DNA of 31,111 nucleotides from Propionibacteriaceae bacterium (lineage in GTDB: Bacteria; Actinomycetota; Actinomycetes; Propionibacteriales; Propionibacteriaceae), in assembly GCA_009781325.1 (NCBI GenBank), contig WQYJ01000001.1, positions 1-31,111 on the forward strand, given 5' to 3'. A program made the translations under genes and the position numbers. The notes below the pieces were generated by a model. That model saw nothing but the letters and a program-made list of their open reading frames with translations. It did not search any database and had not been told where the DNA came from. Positions within the stretch are counted from its first letter, which is position 1, and each line of letters begins with the position of its first letter. Shown piece after piece: positions 24,725 to 31,111 of the stretch.

Positions 24725-25450
24725 CCCCTCAATCACCGGTGTCAGCGGGATAATCGCACCCGGTGCCATAGCGGTATCACCTCGCCGAACCACAGTGTTA
24801 TGGACAAACTCTTTGAGTTCTGCCCCTGTTGGGCTGTCTGCATCGAGTGCCGCTTTTCCCGTGAGACGGGCATTGAGCACCCAGCGCGGACCAGCAATCA
24901 GCCAATCCCTGACCGGGGCATAGCCTTGTTTACCTTGGGGATCTGTGATGGCAAGAACCCGGCGAAGCTCTGTACCGAAAGGGCCTGGGGCTGTCTGCAC
25001 CGCTTTGACCCCCTTCGCCAGCTCTTCCCGGATAACACTGCAATAGCCTGGTACGCCAGGAGCTGCGTACACGGTCAATTGGAGAGCTGAGTCATCGCAG
25101 TTGGACACAAGCAGGTGTTTGATTTCCTTAGTTCCCTGCTCCGCGATCAGAGTGAGTTTCATCCCAGCCTCTGGGGTGACGACGAGGACACCCAGATCGA
25201 GGCGTTTCACCTCATCACCGCCGAGGTCAACTTCATCGATGTCAAAGGGGCCGTCAACTCGCCAATCTTGGCTCAGATCGAGACGAGTCCACTCATCGAC
25301 TTCTTCTTCGAACTCATCGTCTTCGAGATCCTCAAACTCGTCATCCTCGAAATCCTCATCGACTTCTTCCTGATCGAGGTCAGTTACTTCCTGAGCACTG
25401 TCAACTAGGTCTTCTGTGTCAGCTTCGCTCTTCTTGCGTCCGAAGATCAC
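24707..25450 (-). CDS. DUF3710 domain-containing protein
   Basis: The 247-residue protein begins IFGRKKSEADTED and continues with a long acidic stretch (about 20-60, rich in Glu and Asp). A globular part starts near RLDLSQDWRVDGPFDIDEVDL and contains GPFGTELRRVL and DWLIAGPRWVLNARLTG, characteristic of the actinobacterial DUF3710 family. The GTG at 25450 is preferred: GGATGGAG precedes it, and the family usually opens at this point, whereas the longer frame overlaps dut out of context. Position next to dut is typical. Function is unknown. Confidence 0.88.
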   Translation of the reverse strand: MIFGRKKSEADTEDLVDSAQEVTDLDQEEVDEDFEDDEFEDLEDDEFEEEVDEWTRLDLSQDWRVDGPFDIDEVDLGGDEVKRLDLGVLVVTPEAGMKLTLIAEQGTKEIKHLLVSNCDDSALQLTVYAAPGVPGYCSVIREELAKGVKAVQTAPGPFGTELRRVLAITDPQGKQGYAPVRDWLIAGPRWVLNARLTGKAALDADSPTGAELKEFVHNTVVRRGDTAMAPGAIIPLTPVIEGLHPSV

Positions 25451-25475
25451 GTCAACTCCATCCTTGTTTTCTTCG

Positions 25476-25937
25476 TTATGCAGATTTCCATGCCGCGACT
25501 CCACCGGAGGAACCATATCCCCCAGAACCCCTGGATGAGTCCGGCAGGGTATCTGCTTGAACAAACTGGGCAGACTCTACTGCCTGAATGACCATCTGAG
25601 CAACAAGATCGCCGCGTTTCAGTTCAATGGGGGTTGTTGGATCAGTGTTGATGAGGCAGATTCTTATCTCGCCGCGGTAACCGGCATCGATGATCCCGGG
25701 ACTGTTGACGATGGACAATCCTGATCGAGCAGCCAGACCTGAGCGCGGACAGACAAATCCTGCGTAGCCCATCGGGATGGCTACCGACAAGCCAGTACCG
25801 ATGACTTGGCGTTGGCCGGGGGCTAGATAGACATCCTCCATGGTGGCCAGATCTGCACCTGCGTCACCCTCATGAGCGTACGCAGGTATAGGCGCATTGT
25901 CGTCGAGTCTGACGACGTCAATTCGGCAATTTTCCAT
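25476..25937 (-). CDS. dut: Deoxyuridine 5'-triphosphate nucleotidohydrolase
   Basis: The trimeric dUTPase hydrolyses dUTP to dUMP, which keeps uracil out of DNA and supplies the dTMP precursor. The five motifs are visible in 153 residues: GDAGADLA, PRSGLAARSGLSI, GIIDAGYRGEIRI, a RGDLVAQMV segment, and the C-terminal RGSGGYGSSGG that closes over the substrate. The ATG at 25937 is preferred over a GTG nine bases upstream because AAGGTGGAG then serves as Shine-Dalgarno. The gene is 25 nt upstream of DUF3710 and divergent from DUF4235. Confidence 0.97.
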   Translation of the reverse strand: MENCRIDVVRLDDNAPIPAYAHEGDAGADLATMEDVYLAPGQRQVIGTGLSVAIPMGYAGFVCPRSGLAARSGLSIVNSPGIIDAGYRGEIRICLINTDPTTPIELKRGDLVAQMVIQAVESAQFVQADTLPDSSRGSGGYGSSGGVAAWKSA

Positions 25938-26013
25938 GATCTCCACCTTAGACCCGAATCCACATCCAGTAGACTACCTAGTGAGGTCCGACCTGACCAG
26001 TGAAGGAGCAATG

Positions 26014-26274
26014 ATGGACAAGGTCATCGTAGAAAAGATATACACCGCCCTACTGTCAGCAGCCGTCACATTCGTTGCAGGTTTCGCCATCAAGAAGCTG
26101 TGGACACTGGTCACAGGCGGGGAACCCCCGGATCCTGAAGATCACGAGGTCCCAATTCAGTCAGCCGTAGCATGGTTCCTCGCCTCAGGCATTGGGGTTG
26201 GCCTTGCCCAACTGCTCTTCCACCGCTCTGTGGCAAAGCGCAGGCACCTGAGTCGGCTCAATCGCGAGCTTTAG
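26014..26274 (+). CDS. DUF4235 domain-containing protein
   Basis: The 86-residue protein has two hydrophobic helices (about 9-27 and 51-69) joined by KKLWTLVTGGEPPDPEDHEV, the pattern of actinobacterial DUF4235 proteins. It ends in a basic tail (HRSVAKRRHLSRLNREL). ATGs at 26011 and 26014 are adjacent; AAGGAG spacing favours the second. It is probably a small inner-membrane protein with a cytoplasmic C-terminus by the positive-inside rule. Function unknown. It is followed by a repeat cluster. Confidence 0.82.
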   Translation: MDKVIVEKIYTALLSAAVTFVAGFAIKKLWTLVTGGEPPDPEDHEVPIQSAVAWFLASGIGVGLAQLLFHRSVAKRRHLSRLNREL

Positions 26275-26279
26275 GTTTC

Positions 26280-26510
26280 GCAAAAACGCAAACACAGCCC
26301 GAACACCCACCCCCGGTCATCCTGCCGCCAGGCAGGACCCCCGGCAGCCAACGTATGGACTTGGGTAACGCCAACACAGCCCGAACACCCGCCCCCCGGT
26401 CATCCTGCCGCCAGGCAGGACCCCCGGCAGCCAACGTATGGACTTGGGTAAAGATCCATCCCCAGACCCGACATCGGCTGCCGGGGGTCCTGCCTTCGGC
26501 AGGATGACCT
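26280..26510. repeat. GC-rich repeat cluster: two direct copies and one inverted copy
   Basis: Two nearly identical copies of about 79 bp run 26291-26368 and 26373-26451 with a period of 82 bp. Each contains the core GGTCATCCTGCC-GCCA-GGCAGGACC, a 7-bp stem with a 4-nt loop. A third core lies inverted at 26476-26509, with loop TTC. Copies two and three can pair as 34-nt arms around a loop of about 40 nt. The cluster fills the 281-nt gap between the convergent DUF4235 and DUF4193 genes and may serve both 3' ends, although no T-run is seen. It is unrelated to the 30-bp family. Confidence 0.9.
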
Positions 26511-26555
26511 GGGGAGAGAGTATCGCAAAACCAATAGCGGCACTTTGTGGGGTGA

Positions 26556-26852
26556 CTATACGCAGTCGACGCAGAACTCCTCGTTGTTGCGTACTGTTGC
26601 GATCTGACTGCGGTTCTTCACGAGGAAGCATCCCGCGCAGGTGAATTCGTCGGCTTGGCGCGGAATAACGCGCACAGTGAGTTCCTCATTCGACAAATCT
26701 GCACCAGGGAGCTCAAAGCTCTCAGCCGCCTCGGCCTCGTCCTCATCAACGGAACCTGAGTTTTTATCATTGCGACGAGTCTTTAATTCCTCAATACTGT
26801 CTTCGCTGATCTCCTCATCCGATTTGCGTGGGGCATCATAATCGGTCGCCAT
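26556..26852 (-). CDS. DUF4193 domain-containing protein
   Basis: The 98-residue protein begins MATDYDAPRK, then an acidic linker and a C-terminal zinc-ribbon-like segment (FTCAGCFLVKNRSQIA, then FCVDCV). Four cysteines suit metal binding. This pattern identifies the actinobacterial DUF4193 family, which regularly lies close to dut and DUF3710 genes. The ATG at 26852 follows AGAGGTG at good spacing. Binding to RNA polymerase or a nucleic acid is plausible but not shown by the sequence. Confidence 0.9.
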   Translation of the reverse strand: MATDYDAPRKSDEEISEDSIEELKTRRNDKNSGSVDEDEAEAAESFELPGADLSNEELTVRVIPRQADEFTCAGCFLVKNRSQIATVRNNEEFCVDCV

Positions 26853-27060
26853 CAAATTTCACCTCTTTTAGTTTCCAAGTCGCAACTCCTGACCGCACAT
26901 ATGTACCATAATCTAGCCAAGAAAGCTACTCAGAACCCGCGTGTCCCATTTTCCATCTCTCAATTTGGGCAGTTTCGAGGTTCGGATTAAGTATGCAGCC
27001 CATTCTTACGGGATAATGAACATGAGGTTTTTGACACCCCACAGGAAGAGGATCGAGCCC

Positions 27061-27906
27061 ATGACGGCTACCATGACACCGCGCGACATTCAATTGCGCA
27101 TACGCAGCGGTGACTCACTGGCTGATGTCATTGCTGCCTCTGGTTTGCCTGCTGCTCGGGTCGAAGCTTTCGCGGCCCCCATCATCGCCGAACGTGAACA
27201 CACCACAACGACTGCCCTAGCAGCACCGGTACGCCGCCGCGGGGAAACTGCGTCGGCTCGCAGACTGCGCAAGACAGTCGCTGAGGCGCTGCTTGATCGA
27301 GGCCAAGACATTGACTTTGTCACCTGGGATTCCTGGCGCCGCTCAGACGGACGCTGGATCATCCAAGGAACGTGGACTCACCAGAAAAACGATCAGTGCG
27401 CCCGCTTCCTCTTCGACCCCAAAGGCCGCTTCTCGATCGCTGACAATGATCAAGCACGGCTTCTGGTCGGTGATCTTCCCCTAGCACGACCCAAGGATTT
27501 CGAGGCCGAGACAACCGAACAGGTCGAGCAGCGGACCTGGCTGGTGCAGACAAACCTTGCTGAAGAGACCACTCTGGGCCTTGCCGAGGAAACTACCCTG
27601 GGTCTGTCAGCCGACGATGAGGATTCCCTGCGCTCCGACATCGATCTTCTCTATGACATGATTTCGACCATCGACGAGGATTCCGTACGTATCTTCCGCG
27701 GGCTGAGAGAACCACTGCCAAGTTCGCAGGAATCCAGTCTCCATCCCCGCCCTGCTCCGATGCCAGAACCGGTGAAGGAACCTGTCGGTGTCGTTGCTGT
27801 GCCGCCGGAACCCGTCACCGATGACGAAGATCCAACTCCGGCTCGCAAACGTAAGCGCGCTTCTGTGCCCGCCTGGGACGACATTATCTTCGGTGGCCGC
27901 AGCTAA
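27061..27906 (+). CDS. sepH: Septation protein SepH-like (DUF3071), short N-terminus
   Basis: SepH promotes FtsZ ring assembly in actinobacteria. The 281-residue protein contains the family core: MTPRDIQLRIRSGDSLADVI, a helix-turn-helix-like stretch to about residue 45, a basic RRRGETASARRLRK linker, then FVTWDSWRRSDGRWIIQGTW, and a charged tail ending KRKRASVPAWDDIIFGGRS, a typical SepH end. Family members usually have about 60 further N-terminal residues before this core. The open frame runs upstream to 26941, but that extension does not look like the family, so the start is uncertain. AGGAAGAGG lies about 10 nt before 27061. The 3' end overlaps the next gene by 4 nt. Confidence 0.85.
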   Translation: MTATMTPRDIQLRIRSGDSLADVIAASGLPAARVEAFAAPIIAEREHTTTTALAAPVRRRGETASARRLRKTVAEALLDRGQDIDFVTWDSWRRSDGRWIIQGTWTHQKNDQCARFLFDPKGRFSIADNDQARLLVGDLPLARPKDFEAETTEQVEQRTWLVQTNLAEETTLGLAEETTLGLSADDEDSLRSDIDLLYDMISTIDEDSVRIFRGLREPLPSSQESSLHPRPAPMPEPVKEPVGVVAVPPEPVTDDEDPTPARKRKRASVPAWDDIIFGGRS

Positions 27907-29015
27907 TCAATCAACACAGGTACGTACCTCTCAGCAGAGGTCAGTGCGCCGTGCATCCCAACCAAGTGAAACTCACCAGGGAAAGCGGAGGATAAGTACG
28001 CCTGCCCGCCATTCGATATAGCAATAACGTCACCAATCCGCGATAGGAACTTCGGGTCTACCTTGCCGAAGCACCCCTGTTCAATGGCCTGGTTTTTCGT
28101 CATCACTGAGGCTTCATCTCCCAAGAATGCGGACCAACGCTCAACTACAGCCTGAGGTTGAGATACATACAGATGCCGAAACCTTGCCTCCCCGCCGACA
28201 TAGCGCAAATCCTGGGATAACTGCGGGGTTGAATCGATGACAATTCGGTCCTCAGGAGCAACATCGACCATTCCGTGATCGCCGGTCACCAGGAGAACCA
28301 CATCGTCATCGAGGCGGGCTCTCAGGTCCGCCAAAAACTTATCAATCACCATCAGCGTACGCAGCCACACCGGTGAAGCAACACCGTACTGATGTCCCGC
28401 TGAATCAAGACGAGAGTCATAAACATAGACCACCGACCGATCGGATTTCCTGGACGCATAGTCGATCGCGTCCAGGCGAACATCAGGGTCGTCGAGGTCA
28501 ATACCGATCTGAAAAGCCGATTGTGTACTCATCAAAGTCAGCCCGGAACCGATGTGCTCTGCTGGGATGACGCAACTGACCGCGATGGATGCCTCCACCA
28601 TGGCATCCATCACCCGTGGCGCAGTCTCCAACGGATACTCCAAAGACAGCGGAACGGTGACCTGGCGTCTGTTCTTTTCGTTACCCAAGCGGAAGGAGAA
28701 ACCTACGATTCCATGCATACCTGATGACACCCCGGTCCATAAACTCATCAGCGAGGCTGAGGTCGTTGACGGTATGGCGGAGCGTACCTTTTTCGCATCC
28801 CCGATGACTTCTGCGATGTAAGGAACATGGCTCAAGGATTTCATCACAAGATCCCAACCGAAACCGTCGATGAGGACCACAACATACCGCTTCGATGCGG
28901 GCAAGCCTATCCTGTCGTCGTCGAACCCCGGCACACCCAGATGTGCTCCCAGACTTGGCAGCAGGTCAGATAAAAGTAAACTGTTGTCAGTCGAAGTAAT
29001 GCTCACACCTACCAT
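27903..29015 (-). CDS. Alkaline phosphatase superfamily protein (nucleotide pyrophosphatase/phosphodiesterase type)
   Basis: The 370-residue protein has the type-I phosphodiesterase/nucleotide pyrophosphatase fold. VVVLIDGFGWD (Asp50) starts the metal site, PSTTSASL (Thr84-85 region) carries the nucleophile, and VTGDHGMVDV supplies further metal ligands. MHGIVGF and DSAGHQYG are also family motifs. No signal peptide is seen. It is a common neighbour of SepH in actinobacteria. The ATG at 29015 and a GTG at 29006 are both possible starts. Substrate is unknown; a phosphodiester, nucleotide or phosphonate would all fit. Confidence 0.87.
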   Translation of the reverse strand: MVGVSITSTDNSLLLSDLLPSLGAHLGVPGFDDDRIGLPASKRYVVVLIDGFGWDLVMKSLSHVPYIAEVIGDAKKVRSAIPSTTSASLMSLWTGVSSGMHGIVGFSFRLGNEKNRRQVTVPLSLEYPLETAPRVMDAMVEASIAVSCVIPAEHIGSGLTLMSTQSAFQIGIDLDDPDVRLDAIDYASRKSDRSVVYVYDSRLDSAGHQYGVASPVWLRTLMVIDKFLADLRARLDDDVVLLVTGDHGMVDVAPEDRIVIDSTPQLSQDLRYVGGEARFRHLYVSQPQAVVERWSAFLGDEASVMTKNQAIEQGCFGKVDPKFLSRIGDVIAISNGGQAYLSSAFPGEFHLVGMHGALTSAERYVPVLID

Positions 29016-29062
29016 CCTCTCAGATGGATGTGAGTTCGCAGACCACCCGGAAAAGGAGATTC

Positions 29063-30106
29063 GTGCGAAAACGACCGTTTTTGGCCGCCCGGATTGAGAA
29101 GCAAATCAATCGGCAAATCGGAGTGACCCTGCGCCGCTTTGGTTGGCGCGATGCTGTTGTGGCTTACACCGGGTACGGTTCCCAGAAACGCCTGCGCGTT
29201 CTTGCACGTGTCGTCCTGGCTCCCCACGGGGCCACAGGGATCAACACCACCCGAGAGGAAATCTGGGCAGCGCGGCGCGGCTGGCGGAACTTCTTCTCTG
29301 TTCCGGCTGTCAATCGTCCTGTTCAGGTTTCTGTTCATGGGCAGATCACTCACGCCATCACCGACCGCAATGGGTACGTTGACATCGCCGTGAGCCCCCA
29401 TGATCTGCGTCCTGGGTGGCATCATGTCTATATCTCCACCGGTGATTCCGAGCCGACTGTTGCTCCAGTGCTCGTAATTGGCGATGATGTGAGATTCGGT
29501 GTCATCTCTGACATCGACGATACGATCCTGACCAGTTATCTGCCGCGTCTGCTCACTGCGGCCTACAACTCTTTTGTTCTTCGCGAGTCTGCGCGCGTAC
29601 CGGTGCCGGGGATGGCGCAGATGTATTCTGCAATCCTGCGCAAACACCCTGGCGCTCCGCTGATCTATCTGTCTACCGGAGCCTGGAGTACCAAGCCTTT
29701 CCTGGAGCGCTTCATTGGACGCCACGGCTATCCTTCCGGGCCGATGCTGCTGACTGACTGGGGGCCCACAAACACAGGATGGTTCCGTTCCGGGCCAGCC
29801 CACAAGAGGGCTTCCCTCGCTTCGTTGGCCCGTGATTTTCCGCAGATTCGCTGGCTCTTGGTCGGAGATGATGGTCAGCATGATCCGTGGATCTATGCGG
29901 AGTTTGCGCGCAAGAGACCAGAGAACGTAGCTGGGATTGCCATCAGGGAGTTGGCGACCATGGAACAGGTCCTCGCCCATGGAACCCCGGTGGAAATGAT
30001 GCTCTTCCCCGCGACGACACCTTCTGGGATCCTGGAAGTACGGGCCCCCGATGGCTACCATCTACTCCCGCTAGTCCAAGCCATGTTGGAAAAGAGACTT
30101 CGGTAG
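29063..30106 (+). CDS. App1-like phosphatidate phosphatase domain protein (DUF2183)
   Basis: The 347-residue protein has an N-terminal all-beta part (about 30-140) and a C-terminal HAD-type domain beginning FGVISDIDDTILTS. The catalytic DIDDT is at residues 150-154 and LIYLSTGAWS supplies motif II. LLVGDDGQHDPWIYAEFA supplies the acidic motif IV. This is the DUF2183 family, related to the yeast actin-patch phosphatidate phosphatase App1. The GTG at 29063 is chosen for the AAAAGGAG just upstream; an in-frame ATG at 29024 would nearly touch the divergent gene. The natural substrate in bacteria is unknown. Confidence 0.88.
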   Translation: MRKRPFLAARIEKQINRQIGVTLRRFGWRDAVVAYTGYGSQKRLRVLARVVLAPHGATGINTTREEIWAARRGWRNFFSVPAVNRPVQVSVHGQITHAITDRNGYVDIAVSPHDLRPGWHHVYISTGDSEPTVAPVLVIGDDVRFGVISDIDDTILTSYLPRLLTAAYNSFVLRESARVPVPGMAQMYSAILRKHPGAPLIYLSTGAWSTKPFLERFIGRHGYPSGPMLLTDWGPTNTGWFRSGPAHKRASLASLARDFPQIRWLLVGDDGQHDPWIYAEFARKRPENVAGIAIRELATMEQVLAHGTPVEMMLFPATTPSGILEVRAPDGYHLLPLVQAMLEKRLR

Positions 30107-30139
30107 CGTGTCCAGAAGCTGTGTGGACTCATCATTCGA

Positions 30140-30151
30140 TAGCATGGCTCG
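30140..30151 (+). promoter_or_regulatory. Putative -10 box for a leaderless topoisomerase subunit A transcript
   Basis: TAGCAT (30140-30145) ends 6 nt before the GTG at 30152, with no Shine-Dalgarno in GGCTCG and a poor -35. Confidence 0.35.
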
Positions 30152-31111
30152 GTGCGAGGAGCTGTGGCCAAAGTAGAAACAGACGAGGATATCGAGGAAA
30201 GAATCGTCGATATCGAGGTCGAAGAGGAGATGGAAGCCTCCTTCCTTGAGTACGCCTATTCCGTGATTTATTCCCGTGCACTTCCCGATGCTCGCGACGG
30301 CCTTAAGCCTGTTCAGCGCCGAATTTTGTTTTCGATGAATGACATGGGGATTCGCCCGGATCGTCCTCATGTGAAATGTGCTCGTGTTGTGGGCCAGGTG
30401 ATGGGTGTTCTTCACCCGCACGGTGACACTGCGATCTATGATGCTCTGGTACGCATCGGTCAGCCCTGGGCACAGCGGCTCACCCTGGTCGATGGTCATG
30501 GCAACTTCGGGTCTCTCGATTCTGGGCCTGCCGCGATGAGGTACACCGAGTGCCGGATGGCACCTGCCGCCCTGGCTATGACCACCGGACTCGACGAAGA
30601 TGTGGTGGACTTCCGTCCGAACTATGACGGGAAAGAATCCGAGCCTGTTGTTCTGCCGGCGGCGATTCCTAATCTGGCGGTGAATGGCTGCTCAGGGATT
30701 GCTGTAGGCATGGCCACCAACATGGCCCCTCATAATCTTGTCGAGGTTGTGGGTGCGCTCAAGCATCTGCTTTCTGACAAGGAAGCTACCACCGACGATC
30801 TGATGCGCTTTGTTCCCGGCCCTGATCTTCCCACTGGCGGCAAGATCATCGGGCTCGACGGAATCCGGGATGCCTACGAAACTGGCCGCGGTTCCTTCAA
30901 GATCCGAGCCACCACCCGCATCGAACAAGTCAGCCCTCGGCGCAAGGGAATCGTTGTCACCGAACTGCCGTACCAGATCGGCCCTGAGAAGATCATGGAG
31001 CAGATCAAGGCACTGGTAGAAAAGAAGACCATCACCGGTGTAGCAGACATGAAGGATCTCACCGATCTGAAGAATGGTACGCGCCTGGTCATCGAGGTGA
31101 AGAACGGGATC
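30152..31111 (+). CDS. parC: DNA topoisomerase IV subunit A / gyrase A-like (partial)
   Basis: The first 320 residues of a type-IIA topoisomerase A subunit are present; the gene runs off the right edge. LEYAYSVIYSRALPDARDGL is the conserved entry to the winged-helix domain, QRRILFSM follows, and the catalytic Tyr lies in AMRYTECRM. HPHGDTAIYDALV and GHGNFGS are also conserved. The neighbourhood (SepH, phosphatase) fits the second, ParC-type paralogue rather than the gyrA by the origin, but gyrase A cannot be excluded without the C-terminal domain. GTG at 30152 (leaderless pattern) and GTG at 30164 (AGGAG only 2 nt upstream) are the candidate starts. Confidence 0.88.
   Translation, partial: MRGAVAKVETDEDIEERIVDIEVEEEMEASFLEYAYSVIYSRALPDARDGLKPVQRRILFSMNDMGIRPDRPHVKCARVVGQVMGVLHPHGDTAIYDALVRIGQPWAQRLTLVDGHGNFGSLDSGPAAMRYTECRMAPAALAMTTGLDEDVVDFRPNYDGKESEPVVLPAAIPNLAVNGCSGIAVGMATNMAPHNLVEVVGALKHLLSDKEATTDDLMRFVPGPDLPTGGKIIGLDGIRDAYETGRGSFKIRATTRIEQVSPRRKGIVVTELPYQIGPEKIMEQIKALVEKKTITGVADMKDLTDLKNGTRLVIEVKNGI

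Noticed and set aside
27031..27036. Consensus TTGACA upstream of SepH as a promoter -35
   Set aside because: No TANNNT box lies 16-19 nt downstream, so it does not form a promoter pair.
29009..30061. 350-residue open frame antisense to the App1-like gene
   Set aside because: It has no recognisable domain, lies entirely opposite a gene with clear catalytic motifs, and has a composition typical of an antisense shadow.
1..31111. Prophage, insertion sequence, toxin-antitoxin or defence island
   Set aside because: No integrase, transposase, phage structural gene or paired small toxin genes were found on either strand; the coding content is housekeeping throughout.

Overview
The window looks like a chromosomal housekeeping stretch from an actinobacterium (Actinomycetota). 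Evidence is a set of families and gene orders typical of that phylum: purF-purM-DUF3073, DUF4193/DUF4235/dut/DUF3710, DUF3000-RNase D facing dxs, a SepH-type septation protein, a PPK2 kinase, a DUF3263 protein and an LCP cell-wall ligase. By eye the base composition is in the mid-50s % G+C, low for the phylum. A Propionibacteriaceae-like host would fit, but the species cannot be named from this sequence.

Layout. 1-411: array of 30-bp repeats with two head-to-head palindromic centres, then a membrane-anchored DsbA-like protein (+). 1261-7390 (- strand): M20 peptidase, purF, purM, DUF3073, alpha/beta hydrolase and sirtuin, several closely spaced or overlapping. 7391-7709: structured leader with a terminator-like hairpin. 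7710-9528: DUF937 protein (-) divergent from galE (+). 9530-12029 (-): a large LCP protein and DUF3263, divergent from manA (+). 13362-15320 (-): tandem GNAT protein, rpmG, tRNA-Met(CAT), tRNA-Thr(GGT), a second 30-bp repeat array, a terminator and tRNA-Tyr(GTA). 15545-19077: CbiX-like chelatase (+), PPK2 (-), DUF3000 and RNase D (+). 19067-24045 (-): dxs, a small membrane protein and aconitase. 24137-26274: membrane protein (+), DUF3710 and dut (-), DUF4235 (+). 26280-26510: an unrelated GC-rich repeat cluster between convergent genes. 26556-31111: DUF4193 (-), SepH (+), alkaline-phosphatase-superfamily enzyme (-), App1-like phosphatase (+) and the first part of a topoisomerase subunit A gene (+), cut by the window edge.

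Most genes serve core metabolism: purine synthesis (purF, purM), sugar nucleotides and envelope (galE, manA, LCP), TCA cycle (acnA), isoprenoids (dxs), nucleotide hygiene (dut), RNA processing (RNase D), division (SepH) and DNA topology. I see no phage, IS element, toxin-antitoxin, secretion or defence locus.

The unusual material is non-coding. (1) A repeat family at two intergenic sites has 30-bp units that always read outward from a palindromic centre, GTC-N10-GAC, flanked by GCGGTGGGTT/AACCCACCGC. (2) A candidate leader RNA or attenuator lies upstream of the M20 peptidase. (3) A recurring TANNNT box sits exactly 6-7 nt before start codons that lack a Shine-Dalgarno sequence, suggesting many leaderless mRNAs. 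(4) A separate GC-rich direct/inverted repeat lies between two convergent genes. Most convergent gene pairs also overlap or abut at their 3' ends.
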